This document shows positions 50,818-59,067 of a stretch of 64,000 bases of DNA, piece after piece (the stretch's first letter is position 1; the number at the start of each line of letters is the position of its first letter). The stretch is from Salibacterium halotolerans (GTDB lineage: Bacteria; Bacillota; Bacilli; Bacillales; Marinococcaceae). Under the pieces are notes generated by a model. That model saw only the letters and a list, made by a program, of their open reading frames with translations. It ran no database searches and was not told where the DNA came from. Made by a program: the position numbers and the translations under genes. The stretch is from assembly GCF_900115625.1 (NCBI RefSeq), contig NZ_FOXD01000005.1:1-64000 (forward strand), given 5' to 3'.

Positions 50818-51624
50818 GTGACGTCCATCATAACAGGGAGGCGGGCGGCTTGTATTATCAGCGCCGCGGCTGTTATCCTTATGTTTTTTCATACACACCA
50901 CCTGCAGGCAGAAACAGATGATATACTCCCGCTTGAAAAGGTGGATGATAAAGCGGCCGCCATGCATGATTTGGCTGTAAACGGCGAGTTTGAAGAGGCA
51001 AAAGCTGTTCATTCCTGGATAGCCGGCCGTCTGCCTGAAGTTTCCTTTAACGATTATGACATGAATACAGCACAGCTTACGGCGTTGCTTCGGGCGTTCG
51101 ACCGAGCCGGTACGGCTCTTGTGGATGCGGACATGGATGAGGCAGAGCGTGTCCGGTTTATTCTGGCATTCCGTCTTGCGGTGGATGCTGCGGTGCACAG
51201 CAAGAATCCAATCTGGAAAGATTACGCCCGCAGCCTTTCCGAGAGGCTGGAAACGTTGAAAGAAAACCTGCAGAAAGGAAACACGCAGGATGCGGAGCAA
51301 TTGTTCCACGAGTGGCAGACCGGATTTGAAATCATTCGTCCGGCCATGTATACATCGGAAATGGAAGAGGACTACATGCCGCTTGTTTCCTATATCCGCT
51401 ACCTGGACGGGGAAAACTGGGCGCATAGTGGACAAGTCCCGCGTATTGAAACGCTTCAGCAGTATATAACGGATGTTGTGGAGAATCATAGAAAGGATGG
51501 TGCGGATCCTTCCTTGTGGGCGGTTATTCTCTCCATAGGAAGTATTCTTTTTGCTTCGCTGACATATACCGGATGGAAAAAATACAAAGGCGAAAAAGAG
51601 CACGACCGCATGCGGGATAAATAA
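50818..51624 (+). CDS. ypjB: Sporulation protein YpjB
   Basis: 268 residues: N-terminal hydrophobic signal or anchor (about 10-26), an extracytoplasmic helical domain, and a second membrane helix near 243-258 followed by a basic tail. This matches the Spore_YpjB family, whose members are expressed in the mother cell. GTG at 50818 has AAGGAGGGGG upstream. The longer in-frame ATG at 50791 would place that site inside the gene. The upstream structure is described separately. Confidence 0.85.
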   Translation: MTSIITGRRAACIISAAAVILMFFHTHHLQAETDDILPLEKVDDKAAAMHDLAVNGEFEEAKAVHSWIAGRLPEVSFNDYDMNTAQLTALLRAFDRAGTALVDADMDEAERVRFILAFRLAVDAAVHSKNPIWKDYARSLSERLETLKENLQKGNTQDAEQLFHEWQTGFEIIRPAMYTSEMEEDYMPLVSYIRYLDGENWAHSGQVPRIETLQQYITDVVENHRKDGADPSLWAVILSIGSILFASLTYTGWKKYKGEKEHDRMRDK

Positions 51625-51662
51625 AGCGTCACGGAACCGTCAAAGATGCAGAGCCGGTTTTA

Positions 51663-51691
51663 TTGACTTTCTTTGACGTTTTAAATAGAAT
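51663..51691 (+). promoter_or_regulatory. Sigma-A promoter of the YugP-type peptidase gene
   Basis: TTGACT at 51663-51668, 17-base spacer, TAGAAT at 51686-51691, about 30 bases before the start codon. Confidence 0.75.
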
Positions 51692-51722
51692 ACAGGTAGC
51701 ACATTATTGTGGAGGGATGACA

Positions 51723-52403
51723 ATGGGTATTGTAACAATGCTCGTTTATCTTGTTATCATCATGGCGATTCCATTGATGGCCCAGGCGAAAGTAAAAAAA
51801 GCGTTTAAAAAATATTCAAAAATATCCAACTCCTCCGGTATGACCGGAGCGCAGGTGGCGCAGAAGATTCTGCACGAAAATCGTATTTTCGATGTCGGCG
51901 TGGAGCCGGTCAAAGGTCAGCTCTCCGACCATTACGACCCAAGAAAGAAAATGGTCCGGTTATCCGAAGATAACTATTACGGGACGAGCGTTGCCGGCCA
52001 GGCTGTTGCCTCCCACGAAGTCGGTCACGCGATCCAGGATGCACAGGATTACGCTTTTCTCAGATTCCGGAGCACCCTGGCACCTGCAGCGAGCACCGGT
52101 TCGAACATGTCGTTCATTTTCATTATTGCCGGCGTCCTGCTGTCTCTTTCGAATTTAGTACTTGTCGGTATTGTGTTTATGTCGGCCGCTGTATTATTCC
52201 AGCTGATCACCCTGCCGGTGGAGTTTAACGCCAGCAGCAGAGCGATGGACCAGATTGTCTCCACCGGCATCATTCGCAGCAACGAGGAGAAAGAAACGAA
52301 AAAAGTCCTCAACGCCGCCGCCTTGACGTACGTTGCCGCAGCGCTTGTCGCTGTTATGGAACTTGTCCGTTTTATCGCCATGTATTTCTTCATGGATGAG
52401 TAA
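51723..52403 (+). CDS. yugP: Membrane zinc metallopeptidase, YugP family
   Basis: 226 residues with an N-terminal membrane helix, zinc motif HEVGHAIQ near 101-108, a downstream NxxSR-type segment (VEFNASSRAMDQI) that supplies the third ligand region in this family, and two or three further helices. The ATG at 51723 lies 7 bases after GGAGG. It has its own promoter and terminator. B. subtilis yugP is elsewhere, so this is a local difference. Substrate unknown. Confidence 0.88.
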   Translation: MGIVTMLVYLVIIMAIPLMAQAKVKKAFKKYSKISNSSGMTGAQVAQKILHENRIFDVGVEPVKGQLSDHYDPRKKMVRLSEDNYYGTSVAGQAVASHEVGHAIQDAQDYAFLRFRSTLAPAASTGSNMSFIFIIAGVLLSLSNLVLVGIVFMSAAVLFQLITLPVEFNASSRAMDQIVSTGIIRSNEEKETKKVLNAAALTYVAAALVAVMELVRFIAMYFFMDE

Positions 52404-52420
52404 ATCTGAAAAAATAACGT

Positions 52421-52456
52421 AAGGGAATGCCCGGTTACCATCGGCATTCCCTTTTG
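52421..52456. terminator. Terminator between convergent genes
   Basis: 11-bp stem AAGGGAATGCC/GGCATTCCCTT (52421-52431/52443-52453) followed by T residues on plus. T-rich sequence also lies beyond it on minus. Confidence 0.85.
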
Positions 52457-52460
52457 CGTT

Positions 52461-53327
52461 TTACGAATCAATCGGATTTTTGTTTTTGTCCAGCGTAAAC
52501 CCTTCCCCCGCGACATCCTGCACTTCATTGATGGTTACAAATGCAGCCGGATCGGTACGCTCGACCAGGTTTCGGAGACGGACTAGTTCATTACGGGCCA
52601 CGACGCAGTACAGCACTTCTTTGTCACTTCCGGTAAAAGAGCCTCTGCCCCGGAACAATGTGGCACCGCGGTTCATTTCTTTTAGAATCATGTGTGCGAT
52701 TTTTTCCGGGTCATCCGAAATGATAAATGCCGCTTTGGCCGAATAAGCTCCCTGCTGAATGAAATCAATGACTTTCGCAGCCGTGAAGACCGCAACGAGG
52801 GTGTACATCGCCTCCCTGTAATCGAGATAAACGAGCGACGAAGTAATGACCGCTGCATCGAATACAAACAACGTTCTGCCCATGCTCCAGCCAAGGTATT
52901 TCACGCCTAGTTTGGCGATGATATCTGATCCGCCTGTCGTTCCTCCGAATCGGAATACTAAACCGAGACCACTGCCTATAAACACGCCGGAAAATAACGC
53001 GGCAAGCGTCATATCCTCCCGCAGGCTGAGCTCAAGAAGAGAAAAGGTCTGAAAGAGCCATAAGAAAAACGAAAGTCCAAGCGTTCCGATGATTGTATAA
53101 ACAAACACCGTTCTGCCGAGAATCTTCCAACCAACCAGGAAAAAGGGAAGGTTTAACGCAATATTGGAGACAGCCGGATCGATGTTCACCAGAAAATAGA
53201 GGATGAGTGTAATGCCTGTAAATCCACCATCCGCGAGGTTGTTTTCAATATTAAAATAAACGAGCCCGAAAGCCATTACAGCAGATCCAAGAACGATAAA
53301 AAAACTGTTTTTGATGTGCCGGACCAA
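52461..53327 (-). CDS. ypjC: YitT-family membrane protein with DUF2179 domain (YpjC-like)
   Basis: 288 residues: five or six membrane helices with the conserved FRFGGTTGGSDIIAK near 124-138 and a soluble C-terminal DUF2179 domain (about 195-280, KVIDFIQQGAYSAKAAFIISD onward). Position between ypjB and ypjD matches B. subtilis ypjC, though here it is on the minus strand. Three successive TTG codons follow GGGGG. The third, at 53327, has the best spacing (7 bases). Transport or export role unproven. Confidence 0.85.
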   Translation of the reverse strand: MVRHIKNSFFIVLGSAVMAFGLVYFNIENNLADGGFTGITLILYFLVNIDPAVSNIALNLPFFLVGWKILGRTVFVYTIIGTLGLSFFLWLFQTFSLLELSLREDMTLAALFSGVFIGSGLGLVFRFGGTTGGSDIIAKLGVKYLGWSMGRTLFVFDAAVITSSLVYLDYREAMYTLVAVFTAAKVIDFIQQGAYSAKAAFIISDDPEKIAHMILKEMNRGATLFRGRGSFTGSDKEVLYCVVARNELVRLRNLVERTDPAAFVTINEVQDVAGEGFTLDKNKNPIDS

Positions 53328-53458
53328 CAACAAGCCCCCTTATCCAAACATTTGAACCCTGTATAGTATAATGAATACAACGGCACGGCACAAGGTGCCC
53401 GGTGATTGTCAAACGCATAGGAATTCGATACGATAAAAGGGAAGGTGAGGGATGGACT

Positions 53459-53797
53459 ATGGATTCAAAACGAATGCAGGATATGCAGCAGGAGGTCGAA
53501 AAACATATCGGGCAGTATAAAGAAGGGTATTTCAGCCCTCTGTCCATGATGGCCCGCTTATCCGAAGAAACAGGAGAGCTGGCAAGAGAAATCAATCATT
53601 ATTACGGCGAAAAACCGAAGAAAGAATCGGAACAGGACAAGCCGCTTGAACAGGAAATGGGAGACATTCTATTTGTGCTCATTTGTTTTGCCAATTCCTT
53701 ACATATCGATCTTGATGAAGCGTTTGACCTGGTAATGAATAAATTCCGGACGAGAGATGCCGGCCGCTGGACAATGAAAGAAGAAGGAGACAGATAA
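53459..53797 (+). CDS. ypjD: MazG-like nucleotide pyrophosphohydrolase YpjD
   Basis: 112-residue all-alpha protein with the MazG metal-binding set [11 protein letters not shown] near 38-48 and [17 protein letters not shown] near 65-81, hydrolysing a nucleoside triphosphate to the monophosphate. The true substrate is unknown. ATG at 53459 with GGTGAGGG upstream gives the B. subtilis YpjD length. It abuts dapB by one base. Confidence 0.9.
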   Translation: MDSKRMQDMQQEVEKHIGQYKEGYFSPLSMMARLSEETGELAREINHYYGEKPKKESEQDKPLEQEMGDILFVLICFANSLHIDLDEAFDLVMNKFRTRDAGRWTMKEEGDR

Positions 53798-53798
53798 C

Positions 53799-54593
53799 AT
53801 GACAAGCATAATTATTGCCGGACCACGAGGGAAAATGGGAAAAGAAGCCGTACAGCTCGTTCATGAAACGGAAGGATTTGAACTGGCAGCGGCTGTCGAC
53901 TCCAGAAATGCCGGCAAGAAGCTGCGTGATCTTCCCGGTATGCCGGATGAAGAGGCTTTAGTCTATGATGATATGCAGACGTGCCTCGAGGAAACAGAAG
54001 CTGATGTTCTCATTGATTTGACAACACCAGAGGCTGGAAAGAAACATCTGGAACTGGCCCTTGATTATTACGTGCGGCCGGTTGTCGGCACGACCGGTTT
54101 TGATGATGAAGATATTCTTCGTCTGCGGCAGAAATCCGAAGAGAAAGAGATTGGAGCCGTCATCGCTCCGAACTTTGCTGTCGGAGCCATTTTAATGATG
54201 AAACTCTCTCAGATGGCGGCGCACTATTTCTCTGATGTTGAAATTATTGAAATGCACCATGACAATAAACTTGATGCTCCTTCCGGGACAGCTGCCAAAA
54301 CAGCGGACATGATCAATGAAGTCCGGACACCGAAAAGGCAGGGACATCCTGATGAAAAAGAACAGCAGACCGGGGCGCGCGGAGCTGAAACGGATGGAAT
54401 GCGTATACACAGCGTGCGTCTGCCGGGACTCGTTGCGCACCAGGAAGTACTTTTCGGCGCGTCCGGCCAGTCGCTCAAAATACGCCACGATTCCTACAAC
54501 CGCCAGTCTTTCATGCCAGGTGTAAAAATGGCGGTGGAGAGCGTCCAGCAGGTAAAAACGCTCGTCTACGGGCTCGAAAATTTAATGGAATAG
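53799..54593 (+). CDS. dapB: 4-hydroxy-tetrahydrodipicolinate reductase
   Basis: Reduces HTPA to tetrahydrodipicolinate, toward lysine, cell-wall diaminopimelate and spore dipicolinate. 264 residues: nucleotide motif AGPRGKMG at 7-14 (usually GxxGxMG), GTTGF, and the catalytic [18 protein letters not shown]. Start has GGAGACAG upstream. Confidence 0.95.
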   Translation: MTSIIIAGPRGKMGKEAVQLVHETEGFELAAAVDSRNAGKKLRDLPGMPDEEALVYDDMQTCLEETEADVLIDLTTPEAGKKHLELALDYYVRPVVGTTGFDDEDILRLRQKSEEKEIGAVIAPNFAVGAILMMKLSQMAAHYFSDVEIIEMHHDNKLDAPSGTAAKTADMINEVRTPKRQGHPDEKEQQTGARGAETDGMRIHSVRLPGLVAHQEVLFGASGQSLKIRHDSYNRQSFMPGVKMAVESVQQVKTLVYGLENLME

Positions 54594-54605
54594 AGGTGCC
54601 TGTCG

Positions 54606-55022
54606 TTGAATATTGCTTTAATTGCGCACGATAAGAAAAAAGAAGACATGATTCGTTTCGTGCAGGCGTATGAACCGGTCCTGCAAAATCACCAGCTGCA
54701 TGCCACCGGTACGACGGGCTCGCGTATAGAAAGCGAAGCCGGTCTTGATGTTCGTAAGCATTTGTCGGGACCTCTCGGGGGAGATCAGCAGATCGGGGCG
54801 CTTATTGCGGAAAACAATATGGACCTGATTTTGTTTTTCAGGGATCCACTCACGGCCCAGCCTCATGAACCGGACATTACGGCATTGCTCCGCCTTTGTG
54901 ATGTGCATGCGGTTCCGCTGGCAACGAATATGGCGACAGCTGAGGTGCTTGTGAAAGGTCTCGAAAGCGGCCTGCTTGATTTTCGTCATGTGCAGCCGCC
55001 AAGAGGGGATGAAAAAATATGA
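54606..55022 (+). CDS. mgsA: Methylglyoxal synthase
   Basis: Converts dihydroxyacetone phosphate to methylglyoxal and phosphate when phosphate is low. 138 residues: [34 protein letters not shown] with catalytic Asp, and [18 protein letters not shown] start with GAGGTG upstream. It overlaps bshB1 by 4 bases. Bacillithiol enzymes next door help detoxify its product. Confidence 0.94.
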   Translation: MNIALIAHDKKKEDMIRFVQAYEPVLQNHQLHATGTTGSRIESEAGLDVRKHLSGPLGGDQQIGALIAENNMDLILFFRDPLTAQPHEPDITALLRLCDVHAVPLATNMATAEVLVKGLESGLLDFRHVQPPRGDEKI

Positions 55023-55711
55023 GGAAGAAGAGGCTGCTTTGTATCGGCGCACATCCCGACGATGTTGAGATTGGTATGGGAGCAACAGCTGTAAATCACG
55101 CAGCAGAAGGTGATGCCGTATATGTATGCTCTCTGACAAAAGGGGAATTATCTTCCAATGGAACAGTGGAAACGAGGCAGCAGGAAGCTGCAGATGCTGC
55201 GGCTGTTCTAAACGTTACGGGACGGTATCAGCTCGATTTTCCCGATAGAGCCATCACAAACACACATGAACAGTACAATATCCTGATTGAGACCATCCGG
55301 GGGATCCAACCCGATGTTGTGTTTGCCCCGTATTACGAAGACCGTCACCCTGATCATTCGGCATGCAGCACGGTAGTCCGGGAAGCATTATTTGATGCGG
55401 GGATAATGAAATATCCAAAAGTAAGTGCACCCCCTCATAAAACGGCGGCATTTTATTACTACTTTATCAACGGACTCGGGCTTCCCGACTTTTACGTTGA
55501 CGCAGCGGCATGGCAGCAGCATAAAGAAAAAGCTCTTTCCTGCTTTCAAAGCCAGTTTCAAAAAACTTCAGGCAGTGTATCCACTCCATTAACGGAAGGC
55601 TATGTCGAGAGTGTGCGGGCAAGAGACGCGGTTTTTGGGAAACAGGCCGGAACGGATTATGCTGAAGGTTTCAAAACTGCTTCGCCGCTCGTTTTATCTT
55701 TCATCCCGTAA
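55019..55711 (+). CDS. bshB1: Bacillithiol biosynthesis deacetylase BshB1
   Basis: Zinc deacetylase acting on N-acetylglucosaminyl-malate. 230 residues with the LmbE-type zinc motif AHPDD near 10-14, [10 protein letters not shown], and the second His set in [13 protein letters not shown]. The ATG overlaps the end of mgsA. It forms the mgsA-bshB1-bshA-cca-birA run found in B. subtilis. Confidence 0.95.
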   Translation: MRKKRLLCIGAHPDDVEIGMGATAVNHAAEGDAVYVCSLTKGELSSNGTVETRQQEAADAAAVLNVTGRYQLDFPDRAITNTHEQYNILIETIRGIQPDVVFAPYYEDRHPDHSACSTVVREALFDAGIMKYPKVSAPPHKTAAFYYYFINGLGLPDFYVDAAAWQQHKEKALSCFQSQFQKTSGSVSTPLTEGYVESVRARDAVFGKQAGTDYAEGFKTASPLVLSFIP

Positions 55712-55722
55712 AGGAGAACACT

Positions 55723-56871
55723 ATGGCGTTTAAAATTGGCATAACATGTTACCCGACCGTCGGCGGTTCGGGAGTAGTGGCGACAGAGCTTGGAAAACTG
55801 CTGGCTGAAAGAGGGCACGAGGTTCACTTCATTTCAACGAGCCTGCCGTTCCGCCTGAATCATACAAATTCCAACATTTATTATCATGAGGTGGAAGTGA
55901 ATCAATACGAGGTTTTTCAATACCCGCCTTATTCCCTGACGCTGGCGAGCAAGATGGCAGAAGTCGTGAAAAGAGAAGGACTGGACATTCTTCATGTTCA
56001 TTATGCGGTGCCGCACGCCGTATGTGCCCTCCTGGCAAGAGATATGGTGGAAGACGATATTAAGGTGGTAACCACGCTGCATGGCACCGACATTACGGTG
56101 CTTGGACATGACCCATCGTTGAAAGACATTATCCGATATGCGATTAATAAATCAGATAAGGTAACGGCCGTGTCACAATCTCTCGTTCAGGAAACGAAGA
56201 ACATGCTGCAGACATCAAGACCAATTGACACTATCTATAACTTTATAGATGAACGGGTCTACAGTGATGATGTTTGTCCGGAAAACCTCCGACATTCCTA
56301 CGGGATTGCCGAAAGCGACAAAGTGGTCATTCATATCTCCAACTTCCGTCCTGTCAAACGGACGGTTGACGTGGTAAAAGCCTTTGCTGCTATGCATTCC
56401 CGGGTGTCTTCTGTGTTATTGATGATCGGGGACGGACCGGAAAAACGGGCAGCCTGTCAGGAAGCTGAAAACCTCGGTATCGAAGACCGGGTCATGTTTC
56501 TTGGCAGTCAGAAGCAGGTAGTGGATTTTCTGAATATCTCGGATGTGATGCTGCTTCTTTCAGAGAAAGAAAGCTTTGGACTTGCAGCCCTTGAAGCAAT
56601 GGCATGCGGAGTGCCGGTAGTTGGCACGGACGCCGGAGGTATTCCGGAAGTGATTGCCGATGGGAAAACAGGCTTCATCACCCCGGTTGGTGAGCCGGAG
56701 AAAGCCGGAGCGGCCGGCGCCAAACTGCTGGAAGACGCAAGCCTTTATGCAGGCATGTCCCAGTCCGGTAAACAAAGAGCAGCGGAAGTGTTCGGGTCAG
56801 AAAGCATCGTCCGGCAGTATGAAACATTATATGAAGAGATCGGTTCTTTGCGGTACGCGCAGGAAAACTGA
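55723..56871 (+). CDS. bshA: N-acetyl-alpha-D-glucosaminyl L-malate synthase BshA
   Basis: GT4 glycosyltransferase joining GlcNAc from UDP-GlcNAc to L-malate, first step of bacillithiol synthesis. 382 residues: [29 protein letters not shown] at the N-terminus, HVHYAVPHA, and the nucleotide-binding [31 protein letters not shown] near 287-317. Starts 11 bases after bshB1 with AAAGGAG. Confidence 0.95.
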   Translation: MAFKIGITCYPTVGGSGVVATELGKLLAERGHEVHFISTSLPFRLNHTNSNIYYHEVEVNQYEVFQYPPYSLTLASKMAEVVKREGLDILHVHYAVPHAVCALLARDMVEDDIKVVTTLHGTDITVLGHDPSLKDIIRYAINKSDKVTAVSQSLVQETKNMLQTSRPIDTIYNFIDERVYSDDVCPENLRHSYGIAESDKVVIHISNFRPVKRTVDVVKAFAAMHSRVSSVLLMIGDGPEKRAACQEAENLGIEDRVMFLGSQKQVVDFLNISDVMLLLSEKESFGLAALEAMACGVPVVGTDAGGIPEVIADGKTGFITPVGEPEKAGAAGAKLLEDASLYAGMSQSGKQRAAEVFGSESIVRQYETLYEEIGSLRYAQEN

Positions 56872-56884
56872 AGGTGGAACGGAT

Positions 56885-58054
56885 ATGTATCTGAGTGGAC
56901 CAGCCTGGAATGCTGCATTGGAGACTCTTGAATATCTTGCAAAACACGGGGTTAGAGGATATGTCACAGGGGGAGCAGTTCGTGACACACTGCTCCCGCG
57001 TAAAATCAGGGACATCGATATCGTACTGGAAGCCTCTTCTGAGGTCGTGTTGTCCTTGTTTCCTCAAGCGGTGCAGCCATCTGCTCCTTTTCCTGTTTTT
57101 ATCGTCCCCCGGGGTGGACACGTGTTTGAAATAACGACTTTTCATCCGGATAAGCAGACGCTTCAGGAAAACCTTGAACAGAGGGATTTTACGATAAATG
57201 CGATGGCGGTGGACAGGAGCGGACGTCTTATTGACCCGGGTGGTGGAGAAAACGATATAAACAGGCAGAGGATCCGTTCCGTTTTTCCGCAGGAGCGCAT
57301 GCAGGAGGATCCACTGCGGAGGGTGCGGGCTTTTCGGTTTGTGTCAGAACTCGGATTCAGCGTGGATGAGTTAACCTGGCAGGCGCTATGTACGGCGGGA
57401 AATGGGCTTTGGCATACTGCAGAAGAACGGATTCAAAGAGAAATCGAAAAACTGCTCACCGGCATGGATAATTCAAGAGCCCTGGGACTGCTGCTGCGCT
57501 CCGGTGTGCTGCATGATTTTCCGCCTTCCATCAGGCCGGAGCACGTTCTGAAAAAGCAAAAACACCCGAATATGGCGTCTTTTTCTTCCATCGAGGAAAA
57601 ATGGACGGTATTCTTCTTCCTGTTGTATGGCGGACAGGCAGGGCGTTTCGTAAGCAGGTGGCCGATGAAAAAAAGCCTCCAAAAGCGTATCCGTCACATC
57701 ATTCAAGTCTGTACCGCCAATCCTGATGAAATAGAATGGAACACAGAGCTTGTTTACCGAAACGGCAAAAGGTGCGCTCTTCAGATTGAAACCGTCCACC
57801 AATGGCGGAAAGGAAAACAGAACAACGGCACACTGGAACACATCGAAGAGCTCGCCCGCTTGCTTCCTATCGCTTCAAGGAGTGATTTGAAAGTGGATGG
57901 ATCGGATATCGTCAAGCTGCATCCCGCTCTACCGGGAAAGCAGATTGGTCATCTTCTGACGTTCCTGGAGGAAGAAGTGCTCCAAGGACGTGCTGCCAAC
58001 ACACATAAGGAATTACTATCCCTCGTAAAGGAGAAACTGTCACATGAGAGATAA
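56885..58054 (+). CDS. cca: CCA-adding tRNA nucleotidyltransferase
   Basis: Adds or repairs the 3' CCA of tRNA. 389 residues: class II nucleotidyltransferase head with VTGGAVRD near 27-34 and catalytic DID at 43-45, RRDFTINAMA-type EQRDFTINAMAVD, and DPLRRVRAFRFVSELGF for base selection. ATG at 56885 with GAAGGTGG upstream. A longer in-frame reading into bshA is spurious. B. subtilis places papS/cca here too. Confidence 0.94.
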   Translation: MYLSGPAWNAALETLEYLAKHGVRGYVTGGAVRDTLLPRKIRDIDIVLEASSEVVLSLFPQAVQPSAPFPVFIVPRGGHVFEITTFHPDKQTLQENLEQRDFTINAMAVDRSGRLIDPGGGENDINRQRIRSVFPQERMQEDPLRRVRAFRFVSELGFSVDELTWQALCTAGNGLWHTAEERIQREIEKLLTGMDNSRALGLLLRSGVLHDFPPSIRPEHVLKKQKHPNMASFSSIEEKWTVFFFLLYGGQAGRFVSRWPMKKSLQKRIRHIIQVCTANPDEIEWNTELVYRNGKRCALQIETVHQWRKGKQNNGTLEHIEELARLLPIASRSDLKVDGSDIVKLHPALPGKQIGHLLTFLEEEVLQGRAANTHKELLSLVKEKLSHER

Positions 58055-59009
58055 GCTGCTGCAGGTGCTTGAAGATACAGCCGATGCCTATGTTTCCGGA
58101 CAGCAGATCAGCCGAAAACTCGGTATTTCGCGGACTGCTGTATGGAAACATATAGAGGAATTGAGAAAGAACGGTTATGAAATCGAAGCGGCACCCCGGA
58201 AAGGATACCGTTTGACCCACACGCCCAACCGTGTAAGCGCTGATGAAATAAAAGCGCGGCTTCATACGAATACATTCGGACAGAGGCTGTTCTATAAAGA
58301 GGAAGTCACCTCCACCCAGGAAGAAGCTCATGAACTGGCGGGAAAACACGAACCGGAAGGAACAGTCGTCGCCGCCGATAAACAGGTGAAAGGAAAAGGC
58401 AGACTGGACAGGCCTTGGCTTTCCACGCCGGGAACGGGACTGTGGTTCAGTATTATACTGCGTCCTGACATACGGCCGCAGTATGCTCCCCAGCTTACCC
58501 TGCTTGCAGCAGTCGCTGTAACCGAAGGAATCAGCAGTGCAACTGGTCTTGACCCATGTATTAAATGGCCGAATGATATTTTACTAAACGGAAAAAAAAC
58601 CGCCGGCATTCTGACAGAAATGCAGTCGGACCCGGACCGGGTTCAGGCTGTGATTATCGGCATCGGACTGAATATCAATCACGAAACAGATGATTTCCCG
58701 CCTGATCTGCAATCGAAGGCGACATCCCTGGCACTGGAGAATAACGGAGCAGCGTTCCACCGCGCTGATATTACTGCTTCTGTTCTGAAAAGTATGGAGC
58801 AGTGGTATGAGACTTATTTAACAGAGGGATTCGCATCCATCCGCAGACGCTGGGAGGAACTTGCCGTTACCATCGGAACCCGTGTCCGGGCTGTGTCCCG
58901 GTCCAAAACGGTGGAAGGATACGCCGAAGGAATTACAGAAGACGGCGTTCTTCTTCTTAAACAATCAGACGGTACGATTGAGAAAATTTACAGTGCCGAT
59001 ATTGACTGA
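58044..59009 (+). CDS. birA: Biotin operon repressor / biotin-protein ligase
   Basis: Activates biotin and transfers it to carboxylases, and represses biotin genes. 321 residues: N-terminal winged helix (about 1-60, QISRKLGISRTAVWKHIEELRKNGY), ligase core with GKGRLDRPWLS near 115-125, IKWPNDILLNGKKTAGIL, and a C-terminal SH3-like domain. Overlaps cca by 11 bases. panBCD, which follows in B. subtilis, is absent. Confidence 0.95.
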   Translation: MRDKLLQVLEDTADAYVSGQQISRKLGISRTAVWKHIEELRKNGYEIEAAPRKGYRLTHTPNRVSADEIKARLHTNTFGQRLFYKEEVTSTQEEAHELAGKHEPEGTVVAADKQVKGKGRLDRPWLSTPGTGLWFSIILRPDIRPQYAPQLTLLAAVAVTEGISSATGLDPCIKWPNDILLNGKKTAGILTEMQSDPDRVQAVIIGIGLNINHETDDFPPDLQSKATSLALENNGAAFHRADITASVLKSMEQWYETYLTEGFASIRRRWEELAVTIGTRVRAVSRSKTVEGYAEGITEDGVLLLKQSDGTIEKIYSADID

Positions 59010-59067
59010 AGCTGGAATATGATATACTTATGATGCCCGTAGAGACGAAACGGCCGGGGTGAAACCT